DNA from: Salvia splendens
Lineage: Eukaryota; Streptophyta; Magnoliopsida; Lamiales; Lamiaceae
Direction: 5' to 3'
Assembly: GCF_004379255.2 (NCBI RefSeq)
Contig: NC_056041.1
Coordinates: 20,119,559 to 20,183,558, forward strand
Length of the DNA stretch: 64,000 nucleotides
Shown here: positions 11,801 through 24,784 of the stretch, piece by piece
Layout: the number at the start of each line of letters is the position of its first letter
Numbering within the stretch: the stretch's first letter is position 1
Program-made: the position numbers and the translations under genes
Notes under the pieces: generated by a model
Databases searched by the model: none
Seen by the model: only the letters and a program-made list of their open reading frames with translations
Told to the model about the DNA's origin: nothing

Positions 11801-14800
11801 TTATTTCCCACATCGCAAATTAAAGAGAACCATGTCCACATGTGTGGGATTTATTAACCCTAAGCATGACATATTCATACATACCATTCTGCTTCGGGCT
11901 GCACTTTGTTCAGTTCTAGTGGTTACCCGAGAGATCTACTAGTTCTAACCGGTCAGTTATCTCATTAACCGAATGCCAATTCAGTGCGGTTCTGGTCATG
12001 AATTTGGGGAATTTTTATTCTGTTAACCAGTCAATATGGTTCGGTTAGAACAGAATCCAACTGAATAATCACCCCATTTAACACTTTATTTCATATGGAA
12101 AGAGGAGAGATAAAATAACCTATAAGTGTTGAGCATATTGGCCAAGAAGATCACGTTCAGCAGATCTTGTGGAGCATTTTGTAAATGCTGCGAAGTTTGG
12201 ATGTAACCTGCCCAAAATTAACTACATGAAGAAGTTTAAATGGCAAGGTGAAAATATATGCAAAGTTGGAAATTAGAAATTGTATTTTACAACTTATGTG
12301 CCTCCTGAAATTTAAGCTATCTTTGTTTATTTGAAGTTTAAAGTGGTCTCTTATTCGTATAATACTATAAATTTGCGATTTTTCACAGAGAGATGGCGCT
12401 GGAAGGGTTATTTCCTGGTGATAAATTAAGGAACCCAGTGTCGCAAAGCATCTCAATTGAGTATCCCAAACTTTCAAACATGCTGGCTTGTATCCTAGAG
12501 CAGCAGCCAATGATCTTACATTCTACTAGTGTTGGAGATACAAAGCTTCTTTTCCAGTCCAAGACTTATGTGGTTATGGTGAAGTTTCTGTTGAAGTGCT
12601 TTGAGACAGAAGCTGCTCAACCTAACTTATCTGATGAATCCGGGTTCATAAACTCAGTAGAGAGACTCTGTTTATTGCTGGAAAATGCTATGACATATGA
12701 AGGTTCTGTTGAATTGCATGCATCAGCTTCCAAGGCTCTCATTACTTTGGGATCTCGTTTCCCCCAGGTAGATGATCAAATGGGTTTTTACAAAATGAAT
12801 AACTTAGTTTTACTCTCTGATTACTTTTTCTTATGACAGATTATTGCGTCTCGCTATGCTGAAAAAGTTTTATGGCTTAAACAATATCTCAGTCATTTGG
12901 ACTATGATACTCGTGAGTCTATGGCACGTTTACTAGGAATGGCATCCTCTTCCCTTCCTATTTCTGCTGCTACTGAACTTATTAGCGAATTGACGTCTTC
13001 AATTAGTGGAACACAAAAATTGAGGTTTGTCTCAGTGTCTTTCACCTTGAAGTTCTCATGGTCTGTATCTGCCATTATCTCATTATCATTGACTTTTTGG
13101 GATCCATAGGTTTGAAGCACAACATGGCCAGCTATGTGCTTTAGGATATGTTACAGCAAACTGCTTGTTGAGAGCTCCTCCTGTAAGTTGTTCATCTTTC
13201 TAAAGAGCTGAGGGAGAGGCATTTATATATATCTCATATATAGAACACAGTGGATATCTATGAATATGGTTAGCACTATTTACAGGTCTTAGTAAGTAGA
13301 ATTTTCATGTCTCCATACTGTTGGTATATATGGTTTTTGACTTTAAAATATGGTGCTGTGGTCTTGCTATTCTGTTCTTAGGTCTCGCGCGGTTATTCCT
13401 CTTACAATCAACAGTATAGAGTGAAAAGTATTCTTGCTTTCTTTCTTGGATCTTCATGTCTCTATACTGTTGGTATATATGGTTTTTGACTTTATATTTA
13501 GTGCTGTGGTCTTGCTATTCTGTTCTTAGGTCTCATGCAATTATTCCTCTTACAATCAGCTGGATAGAGTGAAAGTATTCTTGGTTTCTTTTCTTTTCTT
13601 TTCTGTTTAGTTGATTTGGTCTCCCAAGTTCCCAACTTGCTTGAAATGATACCAATAAGCAAGACTTTGTGACAAGTAAATTTGAGCTTGTTCACTGTGG
13701 GTGATACAGTGATGCTGCATCATATAGCTGCAGAAATGAGATGATGAAACCCGTTTACATGTAGAACCTCTGAATCTGGAGAAAATTTGATGGCTTGCTG
13801 ACTGCAGAACATGGCCAATTTTTTCATTGCTTTAGACTTGAGTGCTTTCATTAAGCCTACAAATTCTTTATATTATTCATTTTTGATTTTTTTGCCTTTT
13901 ATATTTCATATTAGTATATAAAATGTTAATAATGTTTTATTTATTTATTTGTTGACCGCCATATCCCGCCATGCTGACTGCCATAACCTTGTGGTGGTTT
14001 TTTGGTTGACCGTCATAAGCTTCCATGTGCCATTCATATCTCTTTAAGTCATGCTATTTGACATTGGTTCAGTAAGTTCTATAAAAATATTGCTTTGTTT
14101 CTTGTGACAAATTTCTGAAAGTAAATTCAGATGAAGATGCTATAAACTTAGTAATTTTTATTTGTAACCTCATGAAGAGCCCCAGTTGTTAATTTGCTGC
14201 AATGTGAAATTCATCACAATTTGTTAGCTACATATTTGCTTTGTTTCCTTCACCATTGATCTTATTCTATGTCCTTTTTTGTTCTCACCAGATCTCCAAT
14301 TCAGTGCTTCACAGTGTATTGAAATGTTTGGTCGATTTAGTTAATAACGAGACCTCCACATTAGCTTCTGTGGCGATGCAAGCTCTGGGACATATTGGAA
14401 TCTGCACCCCACTGCCTCCACTGGTTATTGACTCTGCAGAAGGTGAAGTAATTGTGTGTTTTAATTTTCATGGTTTTTTTTGGCATTTGGTGCAACTTCT
14501 TGAGTGATTCAAAATCGTTTAGAGGTGATAATACCAATTTTCTTTATAACTCTGCAGTTTCAACTTGGACCCTCTTACAAAAAAAATTAAGCAAACTGCT
14601 CGCTGGTGATGATATCAAAGCAGTGCAAAAAACTGTGATCGCATTGGGGCACATGTGCGCAAAAGAATCATCTTCATCACATCTAACTATTGCTCTTGAT
14701 CTGATTTTCAGCCTTTCCCGATCGAAGGTAGGTGACCCATTTCGATGATTATTAGACGATCAGTGTCTGTCCTTGCATTCTATGATCCTGTCTCCCTTGG

Positions 14801-17800
14801 AAGATTTTTATTTATAAGGAACTTATAGCATAGACTTCTTTATGTTTAACTTAATGAGATGAACAATTATTTGGAAATTAAACTATATTGGCTTTTTTAA
14901 TTTTTTAACAGGTTGAAGATACACTATTTGCTGCTGGAGAAGCTCTTTCATTCATGTGGGGAGGTGTTCCTGTCACTGTTGATGTGATTCTCAGAACTAA
15001 TTATTCTTCATTATCCATGAGTTCTAATTTTTTAATGGGAGATACATCCTCATCTCTGCCAAGGCCCCCTTCAGAGGAATTTCAAAATAATGAAGATTAC
15101 CATATTGCAGTTAGAGATGCTATTACCAGAAAACTATTTGATGTCCTTCTGTACAGCAACAGAAAAGAGGAGCGCTGTGCTGGAACTGTGTGGTTACTAT
15201 CGCTTACAATATATTGTGGCCATCATGCAAGCATCCAGAAATTGCTTCCAGATATCCAGGTTTTTACTCTAATACTTGTTTAGAGTTTGAGAAAGAGTTT
15301 GGTTCTTCTTGCTCTGCCAATGGATGAAATAAGTTGCAGTTGCCATTGAATATTGGGGTTGGAATAGCTTTCTTTTACTAAAAATTGGGTTTCTCATATA
15401 AGTTGCATATGGAATTGAAACTCTTGGAAGCTTCTTGTTTGCTTTGTAAGGCTTCATCACCTGGTATATGCTGCTCTTTTAATGAATGAGAATTATACAT
15501 TCTGGGGGAAGTTTCTTGTTATTTGGTAAAGTTAATTTAATAAGGCTTCACCAAGCATCTATTGTCTGCACCAAGATTGCCACTTTTTTCTGCTTAGGGT
15601 TTTTATGTGTCTCCTGTTTGGATTATGCATGTGTTATCTTTGAGTTGCTGAAATTCATCTCCACCAAAGTGCTTCTTATGCTTTACCATAGATGGAATTG
15701 CCATAGATGCCTAAGTTCTTCGTTGTTTTGTTGCATAATGTTGGCACTTCATGTGCTTTCTTATTCTAGCCATGATTTTGAAGAGCTTGTCTTTCTTGGT
15801 ATGCTTTACCTCTGTCTCTATTAATAAGGTAAAAAAATTGGCGCCAAGCAAGGGATCAGTATTGATTCTTAGAATAATTGAAAAATATAAAATAAACAAA
15901 TGATTCTACCTTCTCCTCTTCTCTCTCTTTTTCAGCTGATAAGCTTAATCAAATGCATTTCCCTGCAAATATGTGTTTAGTATAAGAATTCATAAGTACA
16001 TGGACTGTTGTAAATTCACTTCTGATTTAATGCAATATATTCTGTATTGAGATATTTCGTATTACTGTGCTGAAATGTTTCCGAGAAGAAAAACTTGCAC
16101 TGATAGCTCTCTGAATTACTGAAAGGTGTTTCTGTAATACAGGAAGCGTTTTCACACCTTATCGGTGAGCAGAATGAACTTACTCAAGAGTTGGCATCTC
16201 AGGGCCTGAGTATTGTTTATGAACTTGGTGATGATTCTACGAAGAAAAATTTGGTTAATGCACTTGTTGGAACTTTAACTGGCTCCGGGAAGAGGAAGAG
16301 AGCTGTTAAGGTCAGTATACATGGCTTTGTGATCCTTTATCATGATAATACTTATTTTGTGATGTATTTTCCTACATTATTTTCTTAGATGTTCTTATTG
16401 TTATAATTTTCAGCTGGTTGAGGACACTGAAGTGTTCCAAGAAGGTGCCTTTGGTGAAAGCCCTACTGGAGGAAAACTGAGCACTTACAAGGAGCTTTGT
16501 AATCTCGCTAACGAGATGGGACAACCTGACCTGATTTATAAATTCATGGATTTAGCCAATTACCAGGCTTCCCTTAATTCAAAACGAGGTGCTGCTTTTG
16601 GGTTTTCCAAAATAGCCAAGCTTGCAGGGGATGCCTTACAACCTTACCTCCGTGCATTGATTCCTAGACTTATTCGCTATCAGTATGATCCTGAGAAGAA
16701 TGTCCAGGTGCTAATCTCTCATTGCTCTATGTACAAACTACAAACACTTGGCTTGTCAATGTGCTGAGTTATGATTCAGTATTTCAGTTTCAAATTTTAT
16801 CATTGGAATTTTGGATCTGATACTCTTTACCTAATAATTCTACAGCTTCTGGTTTCTTTGTTCCATGTTGCCCCTAATCTTTGCTACTGAATTTCCCTTT
16901 CTTTTCCGTTGGTGTATGAAATGAAACATTAGTCCCTCTCCCTTTTGTTTTTACCCTGACTAACTGCATTTTGGTTTGTATGCTTATCAGGATGCAATGT
17001 CACACATCTGGAAATCATTGATAGCAGATTCAAAAAAAGCAATTGATGAACATCTGGACCTTATTTTTGATGATCTGTTAATACAATGTGGATCTAGGCT
17101 CTGGCGGTCCAGAGAGGCTTCTTGTCTTGCTCTTGCAGATATACTCCAGGGCCGAAAATTTGACCAGGTTTCTGTCTATATTTCCTTTTACCATTTTTTT
17201 ATTTGTATTTGGGAAGTGGGAACAGTATTTCCTTAATCACCTAGAAATCAGTGAGAGTAGTTTCAGGACTACTGGTAGGTTAATCATGTCCTGCATTGTT
17301 AATTTGTTGAAGTCATTTCCTCCTGATTCTGTTTTTCCTTGTGATACCTAGTTCTTTGGTTTGAAATATGTAGTATTGACTCCTGAAACTCTAGTTTTCA
17401 GATTTTCTGTTTTAGTTTTGTCAACTTCTAGCTTCCATATATCAAAACAGATGCACCAGAGAAGAGGAATAACACAACTTCACCATCCAAAAGCAATGAC
17501 TTTCTGGACATATTTTGTGATTGTGAATATGAAGAACAAAAGCAGCATTCATGTTTCGCCATTTGTTTCTAATAGTATTTATTTCTTCGAATAACAGAGT
17601 AGAACACAGACACATATACCTAGTCATGTTGCACACTCAATGAAGTTGAGTGGTTCAAAAGCATTTTGATATTTTGTAGTCTGTGACTTCTGAGCCTTTG
17701 TTGCTAGAAGCCTGCACATCCTTTTGGTAGTTTGCCCTTCTCAAAATTTGGTAAAATGCCTAAGAACATATCCAGGCCTAACCAAGAGATAATGATAGAA

Positions 17801-20800
17801 GCTTAGACTTAGAGAAGTAAGGTACATAATGAATACAATGTATTTAGACACTTTTTCTGCTAATAACATCAGCGTGGAAGAAGAAAAGTATTGACATGGC
17901 TCATGCAGTGATAGGCGTATGAATTTATTTTGATTCTATAATCTTGGTATCCTCTCTCTCTTATACTATGATTAACTCTTGATCATTATTAAATACTGCA
18001 AATAGGTTAGGCAATTGCTTAATTTCCACAAAAGTGTAAGGAAGAATGCCAGTATTGATATCATGTCGTATAAATATTAGTTTCATTATTGAAACAGGGA
18101 AATCAATTTGCAAAGCTCTTTACCGTTTAGGATTCATGGTCAGACAAAGTATTAGCATACTTGAAATGTATATTTTCCTTCCCACTTCTTTATGCCATGA
18201 ATAATATGTCCATGATATATAAGTGAAATGTAGCTGGCCTTTTCATTAGACTGTTTTAATAGTCACCAACTGCAACTCAGGTTCCCTAGGATCAGTATTA
18301 GATGGAATGAGTTTCTTTTCTATTTCCTGCGTTATGCATTGTTTTCATAATATTTTCTGGTTTCACATCTTATATAACTGTCAGCTAGTTTAGAATGAGC
18401 TATCCCGAGGGATGTGATAAGACTGTTCTCTTATGGATTTCTCTGCTGTTGTCATAGGTTGAGAAACATTTGAAAAGTATATGGATAGCTGCGTTTCGGG
18501 CTATGGATGACATAAAAGAAACAGTCAGAAATGCGGGTGACAGATTGTTCCGTGCTGTTTCATCATTAACTGGGAGGTTATGCGATGTTTCCCTCACACC
18601 AGTTTCAGAAGCGAGACAGACGATGGCTATAGTTCTGCCTTTGTTGTTGACAGAAGGCATAATGAGTAAGGTTGACAATATTCGTAAGGCTTCCATTGGT
18701 ATGGTTACGAAGCTTGCGAAGGTAAACCGTGTAGCTCTAAAACAGCTAAATTTGTTAAAATTCTCTTGGTGGCTTTCATTTCACTTAAATATATGAAAAC
18801 ACCCAAGGGGTTCCTGAATTCCTCTCTTCAGTTTCTATATTATCATCTGTATATTATGACATCTCGCATGTCATCCAAGTTTTTATCAGGGGAGGTTTTG
18901 TTACCATACTTCACAACAATCTAATAAACTCCAAACTCCTAAGTCCTATATTTTAAAAGGTTTCTATGCTGCCTTTTACCATGTATGTATGTCCTTTAGT
19001 TCTGCCGATGGTTTCCTATTTTATACCCATGTTTTTTACAGTAGTGATATCTATCTGGTTACGGTTATTTCCTGCTCCAAAATTTTGTAAGATGATAGTA
19101 TCCTTATTTGTTTGTTCTCTTTGAGCTTTCTCACAAAATTGTATAAGCTTGATCAAATTTAAAATTTTACATCTTCCTCTGGTGGCTAATATCTTCTTGT
19201 ATTTTAATAGTAAGGGCACAATATAGATGCATTCTCATAACCTATTTTCCTGCCCACGGTTGTTAACTTTTTTTATTAACATTTGTAGGGTGCAGGAATT
19301 GCAATTCGGCCGTACTTGAGTGATCTGGTTTGTTGCATGCTGGAAAGCCTGTCTAGCCTTGAAGATCAAGGAATGAATTATGTTGAGGTCTGGCAACTTA
19401 TGATCTTATGAGCACTCAAATTGTGACATTTACCTATACACTTATTTTGCAATTCTGATTCCTTTTCCCTTTACTGCATTTGTTGATTCTCTTTACTGTT
19501 TCCCCCCCTACTCTATTAACGCATATTTTATTTCTATCTACTAGATGCATGCTGAAAATGTGGGTATACAGACTGAAAAACTAGAAAACTTGAGGATTTC
19601 AATTGCCAGAGGATCTCCAATGTGGGAAACTCTTGAATTCTGCATAGACGTCATCGATTCCCATTCTCTAGAATTATTGGTCCCTCGTCTTTCCCAGATG
19701 GTCCGTTCTGGCATTGGCTTGAACACCAGGTATTTTGTATAATATTCAACCGATTTTTTGCTTATTTGTTCCTGAGATACTTTTAGAAGTATGGTGCCAT
19801 TAGGTCAAAGTTTCACATGAATATATAGAACAAAATTTTGAATCTAATGGGATCTGAACTCTCAAGTCAGTGCTTCTATAATTATCTCATAGTTTGAAAT
19901 GATTGTTTAGTACTTCGATCTAGTAACCAAGGACTGTCATTCTGTCTTCTAATTACTACATATCCTATTTACTACTGTTTTCAGGGTTGGTGTAGCTAAC
20001 TTTATCAGCCAGCTAGTACAAAAAGTTGGTCTTGACATCAAGCCGTTCACGAGTACGCTATTGAGGCTTTTACTTTCAGTTGTTAAGGATGAAAGAAGTG
20101 CTTCGTCAAGACGCGCCTTTGCAAGTGCTTGTGCAATTGTTATGAAGTATGCAGCTCCTTCTCAGGCCCAGAAATTGATTGAAGATACTGCACGTTTGCA
20201 TTCTGGTGATAGGAATGATCAGATTGCATGTGCAATCCTATTGAAAAGTTATGCATCCACAGCTGCTGATACATTAAATGGATATCAAACCATTATAGTT
20301 CCAGTTATTTTTGTTTCAAGGTAATGTCAGCCACTTTTTTATGTTACTTTACTATTATGATGTAAACATGATTCTCTTTGGCAGAAAGTAAAGCTGGCTA
20401 TATTGCTTGCCATGCATTTTGCTGAGGCCTCCCAGTTATCCCATTCAATTGTTACCCTTACAAACAATGCATCTGCATGTTTATGTAAACATGACATGGA
20501 AAATTCATGGTTTACATTAGAGATATCAGGGATTATATGCATTTTTTGAAACTATAAACTTTTAGGCAATGAATTTCGAAGTGTCTGATACGGATAATCA
20601 TCGGTTATTCGAAAAATGAACAATGTTTTTCAGAATAGTCAATTGTAACAAAGGCTTGTATGTATCTGTAACATTGTTTGGAGCAATAATTTGTAAATTT
20701 TTTAACATGTATTGCACCCGTTTGGGTAATTTGTAACAATTTTCTTATCAGGATTTAGCACATAATGCAGTATTCGTGGCTTCTGTGCTAGGGTTATTAA

Positions 20801-23800
20801 CACATGACCCTTTTTTTTTTATTCTTATATAATCATCATTTTAAGGGAATAGTGATTACAAATATTTGATTCATAGGCTTTTCAGCATCTGGGATATTAT
20901 CAATGCTTCTATTTGTTGAAGCCTGTTAGAAATCCATAAATTCCGTCATTTAGTGCTTGTCAACTTGAAATTCTGTTTTCTGCTTTTTATCTTCTTGTTA
21001 ACAATACCTATGTTTAAAACATATCCTTGTTTTCTTTTGCAGATTTGAAGATGACAAGACTATTTCTAGTTTGTACGAAGACTTATGGGACGAAAATATG
21101 AGCAATGAAAGGATTACTCTTCAACTTTTCTTGGGAGAAATTGTTGATCTTATTAATGAAGGAATCACGTCGTCCTCGTGGGCAAGTAAAAAGAAGGCAT
21201 GTCTAGTTTCTCCTCTCCTTAGTGAAGCTTCTTATTTCTTAACCACATAAGCAAAGTTATCCTAAGTGGTCACACTATTCTTCCTAATGTTAATTCACTT
21301 AAAAGTTGGATTCGATCAAATGCATCTTCTGAATGTGCAGGCATCATTGGGAATCTGTAAGCTTAGCAAAGTCCTTGGTGAATCACTATCTTCACATCAT
21401 AGTGTTATATTGACCTCTTTGATGAAGGAAATTCCTGGGCGTTTATGGGAGGTATTTATATTTTTGTAACAGTACTTATCCTCCAATTTTGAAGATAAAT
21501 TGGTTATGCTTGCAAATGGAAAATGCTAATATTTGGAAGATGAAGATTTAAAGTCACTCGTGATAACGGGATATATGAAACATAATTTTTTTAGAGGCAA
21601 CAAATTTAAGTTAAAACTTGAAAGCCTTACTAAATGACTAAATGATGTAACGAGGATACCCTTCTCTGGCAAGCAGTAAGATAAGTCAAATCAACCCATT
21701 TGAGAGGAGTAAAGCCTAAGAAGAATGTATATTCTGGACTACTGGGGGTCATATTGAGCAAACAGTGGCATTCCTGATATTGAAAACCCCTTATATACAT
21801 TGACTCTATCTGGAATCGAAGCCCTGGTGACAGTGGTGTAACCTCTTCTTCTAGGAACGCACAGCTTTGCTCCCAATTGTTTTTGAAGTCGCAAAACAAA
21901 CTATCTTAGAGCTAATTAGTCATCTGTCAATGATATTCTGAAATATAACATGCTACTTCACATCTAACTTTTCCAAACCCAGCTTTGCTGGCTCTCATCT
22001 CTTGTGCTGCAGGCCTGCAGCTATAAAATATTATTAAGCCAGTTATCTGTCTATATATATTTTTTATATGTAAATAATGATTATATGTTTCTGTATATGA
22101 CAGGGAAAAGAGGTTATGTTAGATGCATTGTCAGCTCTTTGTTCATCATGCCATGAAGCGATTTCAGCATCCAATCCTGATGCTCCTAATGCTATATTGA
22201 ACCTTATATCTTCTGCATGCACGAAGAAAGCACAAAAATATCGAGAAGCAGCTTTTGGTGCTCTTGAGAAGGTATACCTCCATTCCTCAATGCACTTGTT
22301 ACCTTGACATTCGCCGCTCCACAAGTTTTTCTTTCGTGCATGTTGGATGATGGTAAATCATGACATACCTGCCATCAGTGTTGAAGACTTGAAGTCAGTT
22401 CTTTTCCCTTTCTTTCTATAGCATGAACAATAGCAGTAAGCCACTTGACCCATTTGGCCAAAGACCAGAAATTGAATAAAAGCAACACAATATATGGAAT
22501 AAAAGCCATGAAGTTGCAAAAACAAACTCTGGCAGTGCCCAAAAATGATTTTCTGAAAAGGGGTTTAGCGAATTCACTATTTGGCTACAAAAAAGAATAC
22601 CGATTACCGAATCTTGTGAAGCATTCTAATCCAAAGCAGATAGTTAAGATATCATATTTTGTCAGTCTCATACTGGAATCTTTTTAGGCTTAAATCTTAT
22701 TTCTTTTATCATATCAATTTTAGGTTATCAAGGCATTCAACAAGTCTGAGTTCTTTAACATGGTTATTCCATCTTTGCTGGAGATGGGCAATTCGCTCAC
22801 TGTTGCCAAATCAGGTACCATAATTCTAACAATCCCTCTTAAAATGAGAAGCGAGCATCAGAATTATATGACTAGCTAGCTACATTAAATTTTGTTATCA
22901 ATGCTTTATCCTTGCAGTATTTACTTCTCTTTAAATTTTGTATGCTGTGTGTCGCGGTGTTTCTGTTATTCTCATGAAATCCGATAAGCTTTTCTAGTGA
23001 TGTGGGATTGAAAGCCCTTGCTTTTGCTTTGTGTCAAAATTATCTATTATCTAGAACCTATCTTTTATCCTTATTTTTATTATGTTTGAAACTTCCCATG
23101 CTTCCAGAGGATAATCATATGTTGACCCTTCTGTTCCGCTTCTAAATTGATAATTAAAACCATTAACCAAATTTAAAGTGATGTGAAACCAATCTGGTAA
23201 TAGTAAACTATCAATAGAAATCATGTGCCATGTTCTTACCCGTAGGTGATGGACTGAAATTTTTTTCTCTACTAATCCATGCTCACTAATGCTATCTCAG
23301 TTAAGAGCAAAGGAGGTTTTCCCTTTCCTAGAAACATTAATAAATTGATAGAAGTTTGAGTTATTGGCCACATTTGAATTATTTGAGTCATATTCTATTG
23401 TGAATGTGATGCATTGGGTAATTAGTCTAAGCACTCTTTTTGCAGACGCAGACGAACCAGATACTTCACCAACTTCTTTACAAGAAAAAATATTGAATTG
23501 CATTACTGCTTGCATCCATGTAGCCACCACCGCTGATATCGTCAAACAACAGAAGAACTTCATAGATTTGTGTTTATTATCTCTCTCACCTAAATTCTCA
23601 TGGACAGGTAGGTGTCTTGTCTTCACTTAGACTCTCTCACCTAATCTCCTCATCAAATCTTCTCATATTCACGCTGCATCTCCTTTCATGTATTGGGCAG
23701 TTAAATTGTCAGCCTTTTCTTTTAGTAAAGAGCTTAGTTCCAAGCTGCATAGTAGTTTGAACAACTCACAAGATGGTGCCGTGCAAGCCAGCATAACTGC

Positions 23801-24262
23801 TTTTATTCATGAGGTAATATCCGGTTCCATAGTTCTATGATTACACCGAATAACATATATATGGGGCTCTAACGTGACATCTCAATATTTGCAGTTATTT
23901 TATACTCTTTCACCCGAACTACTTAAGTCCCTGCGCACGGTGAAAATTGGGCAGGTGTGATAATACTCTCCAGTTATCCTTCATTTTCTTTAAATACATA
24001 TGATTATTGGTGCCTGAATTCGCGTTGAATTGAATATTTGATGCGAGTATTGGTGAACGGATTTCAGGTTCATTTAGCATGTGCTGAATGTCTTTTGGAG
24101 TTGACGAACAAGTTCAGGGCAGCTCCGCCTGCCCAGTGGACTGAGCCGGAGTTTATGAGTGAGCTCGTTGAACTCTCTCAAATCGAAAAGAACGAGCAGG
24201 CCAAGTCTTTGTTGAAGAAATGCATCCAAATCTTAAAAGATGATGTAAAACCCTCACCTTAA
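2854..24262 (+). CDS. ECM29: Proteasome adaptor and scaffold protein ECM29 (HEAT repeats)
   Basis: ECM29 binds the 26S proteasome, links core and regulatory particles and acts in proteasome quality control. The translation is a HEAT-repeat protein of about 1,810 residues. Recognition rests on the N-terminal DRMLTRLALCDDSKLQ block and the family signature ELCNLANEMGQPDLIYKFM...KRGAAFGFSKIAK in exon 22. Exon borders: 2854-3063, 3720-3887, 3967-4056, 4193-4329, 4439-4529, 5327-5409, 5515-5621, 6225-6377, 7397-7461, 8486-8573, 8668-8746, 8869-8977, 9058-9117, 9225-9343, 12389-12767, 12840-13024, 13110-13182, 14292-14442, 14558-14727, 14912-15259, 16143-16310, 16414-16707, 16991-17167, 18458-18721, 19289-19387, 19545-19729, 19985-20320, 21043-21196, 21341-21451, 22104-22271, 22724-22814, 23446-23607, 23701-23814, 23895-23954, 24068-24262. 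Two oddities: the intron at 21197-21340 has a GC donor, and exon 33 (23701-23814) holds one base too many. Its first half (VKLSAFSFSKEL) and second half (DGAVQASITAFIHE) are in different frames, so as written the protein stops at 23811-23813. An in-frame ATG at 2812 exists, but MAGLSTSG from 2854 fits better. Confidence 0.9.
4042..4168 (+). repeat. Duplicated exon-intron border in ECM29 intron 3
   Basis: A 32-bp segment spanning the end of exon 3 and its donor site (4042-4073) is repeated exactly at 4137-4168, 95 bp downstream within the intron. The second copy therefore carries a duplicate donor site (AAAGGTATAT). Confidence 0.9.
4617..5241. mobile_element. Non-autonomous hAT element in ECM29 intron 5
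   Basis: Starts CAGTGTTGTTAGGGTCG and ends CGACATTTTGACAACACTG, giving imperfect terminal inverted repeats with the hAT-type CAGTG terminus. It is flanked by the perfect 8-bp duplication GACCAACA (4609-4616 and 5242-5249), the hAT target-site length. The ends are rich in GGTCG / CGACC repeats and the middle is AT-rich. No transposase reading frame is present. Confidence 0.88.
5789..6143 (+). repeat. Tandem duplication of 176 bp in ECM29 intron 7
   Basis: The sequence from CTCATGTGTTTTTCAACTTC to GTTCTTTAAGTC occurs twice head to tail with a 176-bp period and only a few differences. No coding content. Confidence 0.85.
7601..7869. mobile_element. Stowaway-like MITE in ECM29 intron 9
   Basis: Begins CTCCCTACGTCCCGTAAAA and ends TTTTATGGGACAAAGGTAG, inverted repeats of the Tc1/mariner Stowaway type. 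It is flanked by TA on both sides (7599-7600, 7870-7871). It is 269 bp long with no open frame. Confidence 0.8.
9530..9690. repeat. Repeated motif in ECM29 intron 14
   Basis: AACTTAATCCTAGATGGATAA and the following CATATGATAATG occur twice (about 9558 and 9628) between TTTGGTTC- and GAACC-like ends. It may be the remains of a small transposable element, but no clear duplication flanks it. Confidence 0.3.
10986..12073. mobile_element. Degenerate hAT-like element in ECM29 intron 14
   Basis: Both ends carry clusters of ACCGG / CCGGTT / CGGTT words. They are loosely inverted: GGTGCGCCAGATATCAGTTG on the left and CAACTGAATAATCACC on the right. The size of the intron (3.0 kb, the largest of the gene) fits an insertion. 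The frames at 10775-11038 and 11170-11436 resemble no transposase I recognise. No clean target-site duplication was found. Confidence 0.35.
13306..13600 (+). repeat. Tandem duplication of about 149 bp in ECM29 intron 17
   Basis: CATGTCTCCATACTGTTGG to AGTGAAAAGTATTCTTG is repeated head to tail with a period of about 149 bp and scattered differences. No coding content. Confidence 0.8.
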
Positions 24263-24286
24263 TTTGTTTTTCTTACACCTCTTTTC

Positions 24287-24292
24287 AATAAA
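24287..24292 (+). terminator. ECM29 poly(A) signal
   Basis: A canonical AATAAA lies 25 bases after the ECM29 stop codon in T-rich sequence. Confidence 0.6.
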
Positions 24293-24784
24293 GTTGTATC
24301 GCCACACTTTTAAGAAACAGAGGAAGTTTAGCCAATGGTTTATTATTGCTAGTTTGTAGCAGACATATTCTCCTGAATAACAATATATACACAGTTTCGA
24401 AATGATCACCAATAACATATTTTACGATGCTAACTTCGTTTCAGTTGCATTCAGATTAAAATTTTGATAATTGGAGTCTTTAACAAACCATTTGAAATGA
24501 ACATAATTGATAGTGCTTGTTCTACTTTCATTTCCTAGTTTTCGTAAACTTTGTGGAGTCTTCTCGTTGTTCCTTTAAAGCAAATGAAAATAATGCCATT
24601 TGAAAGTTATATACGTATTTATTTACATGTAGATATTACAGTTAAATCAAATCAAATCAAAATTAAAATGCATGTTAATGAATAATGACCACATAAATTT
24701 CGAACCTCCATTACAAATTATTTATATATTGTAGTAATAGTGACTCAACGAGTTCCATTATATGCAAATCTATTCCTTATTGTA
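24293..24784. other. Intergenic AT-rich sequence
   Basis: No gene, RNA or clear repeat seen between the ECM29 3' end and the inverted-repeat element that follows. Confidence 0.5.

Noticed and set aside
22445..22687. 80-residue plus frame in an ECM29 intron
   Set aside because: Lies between well-defined exons, has no conserved features and no splice logic.
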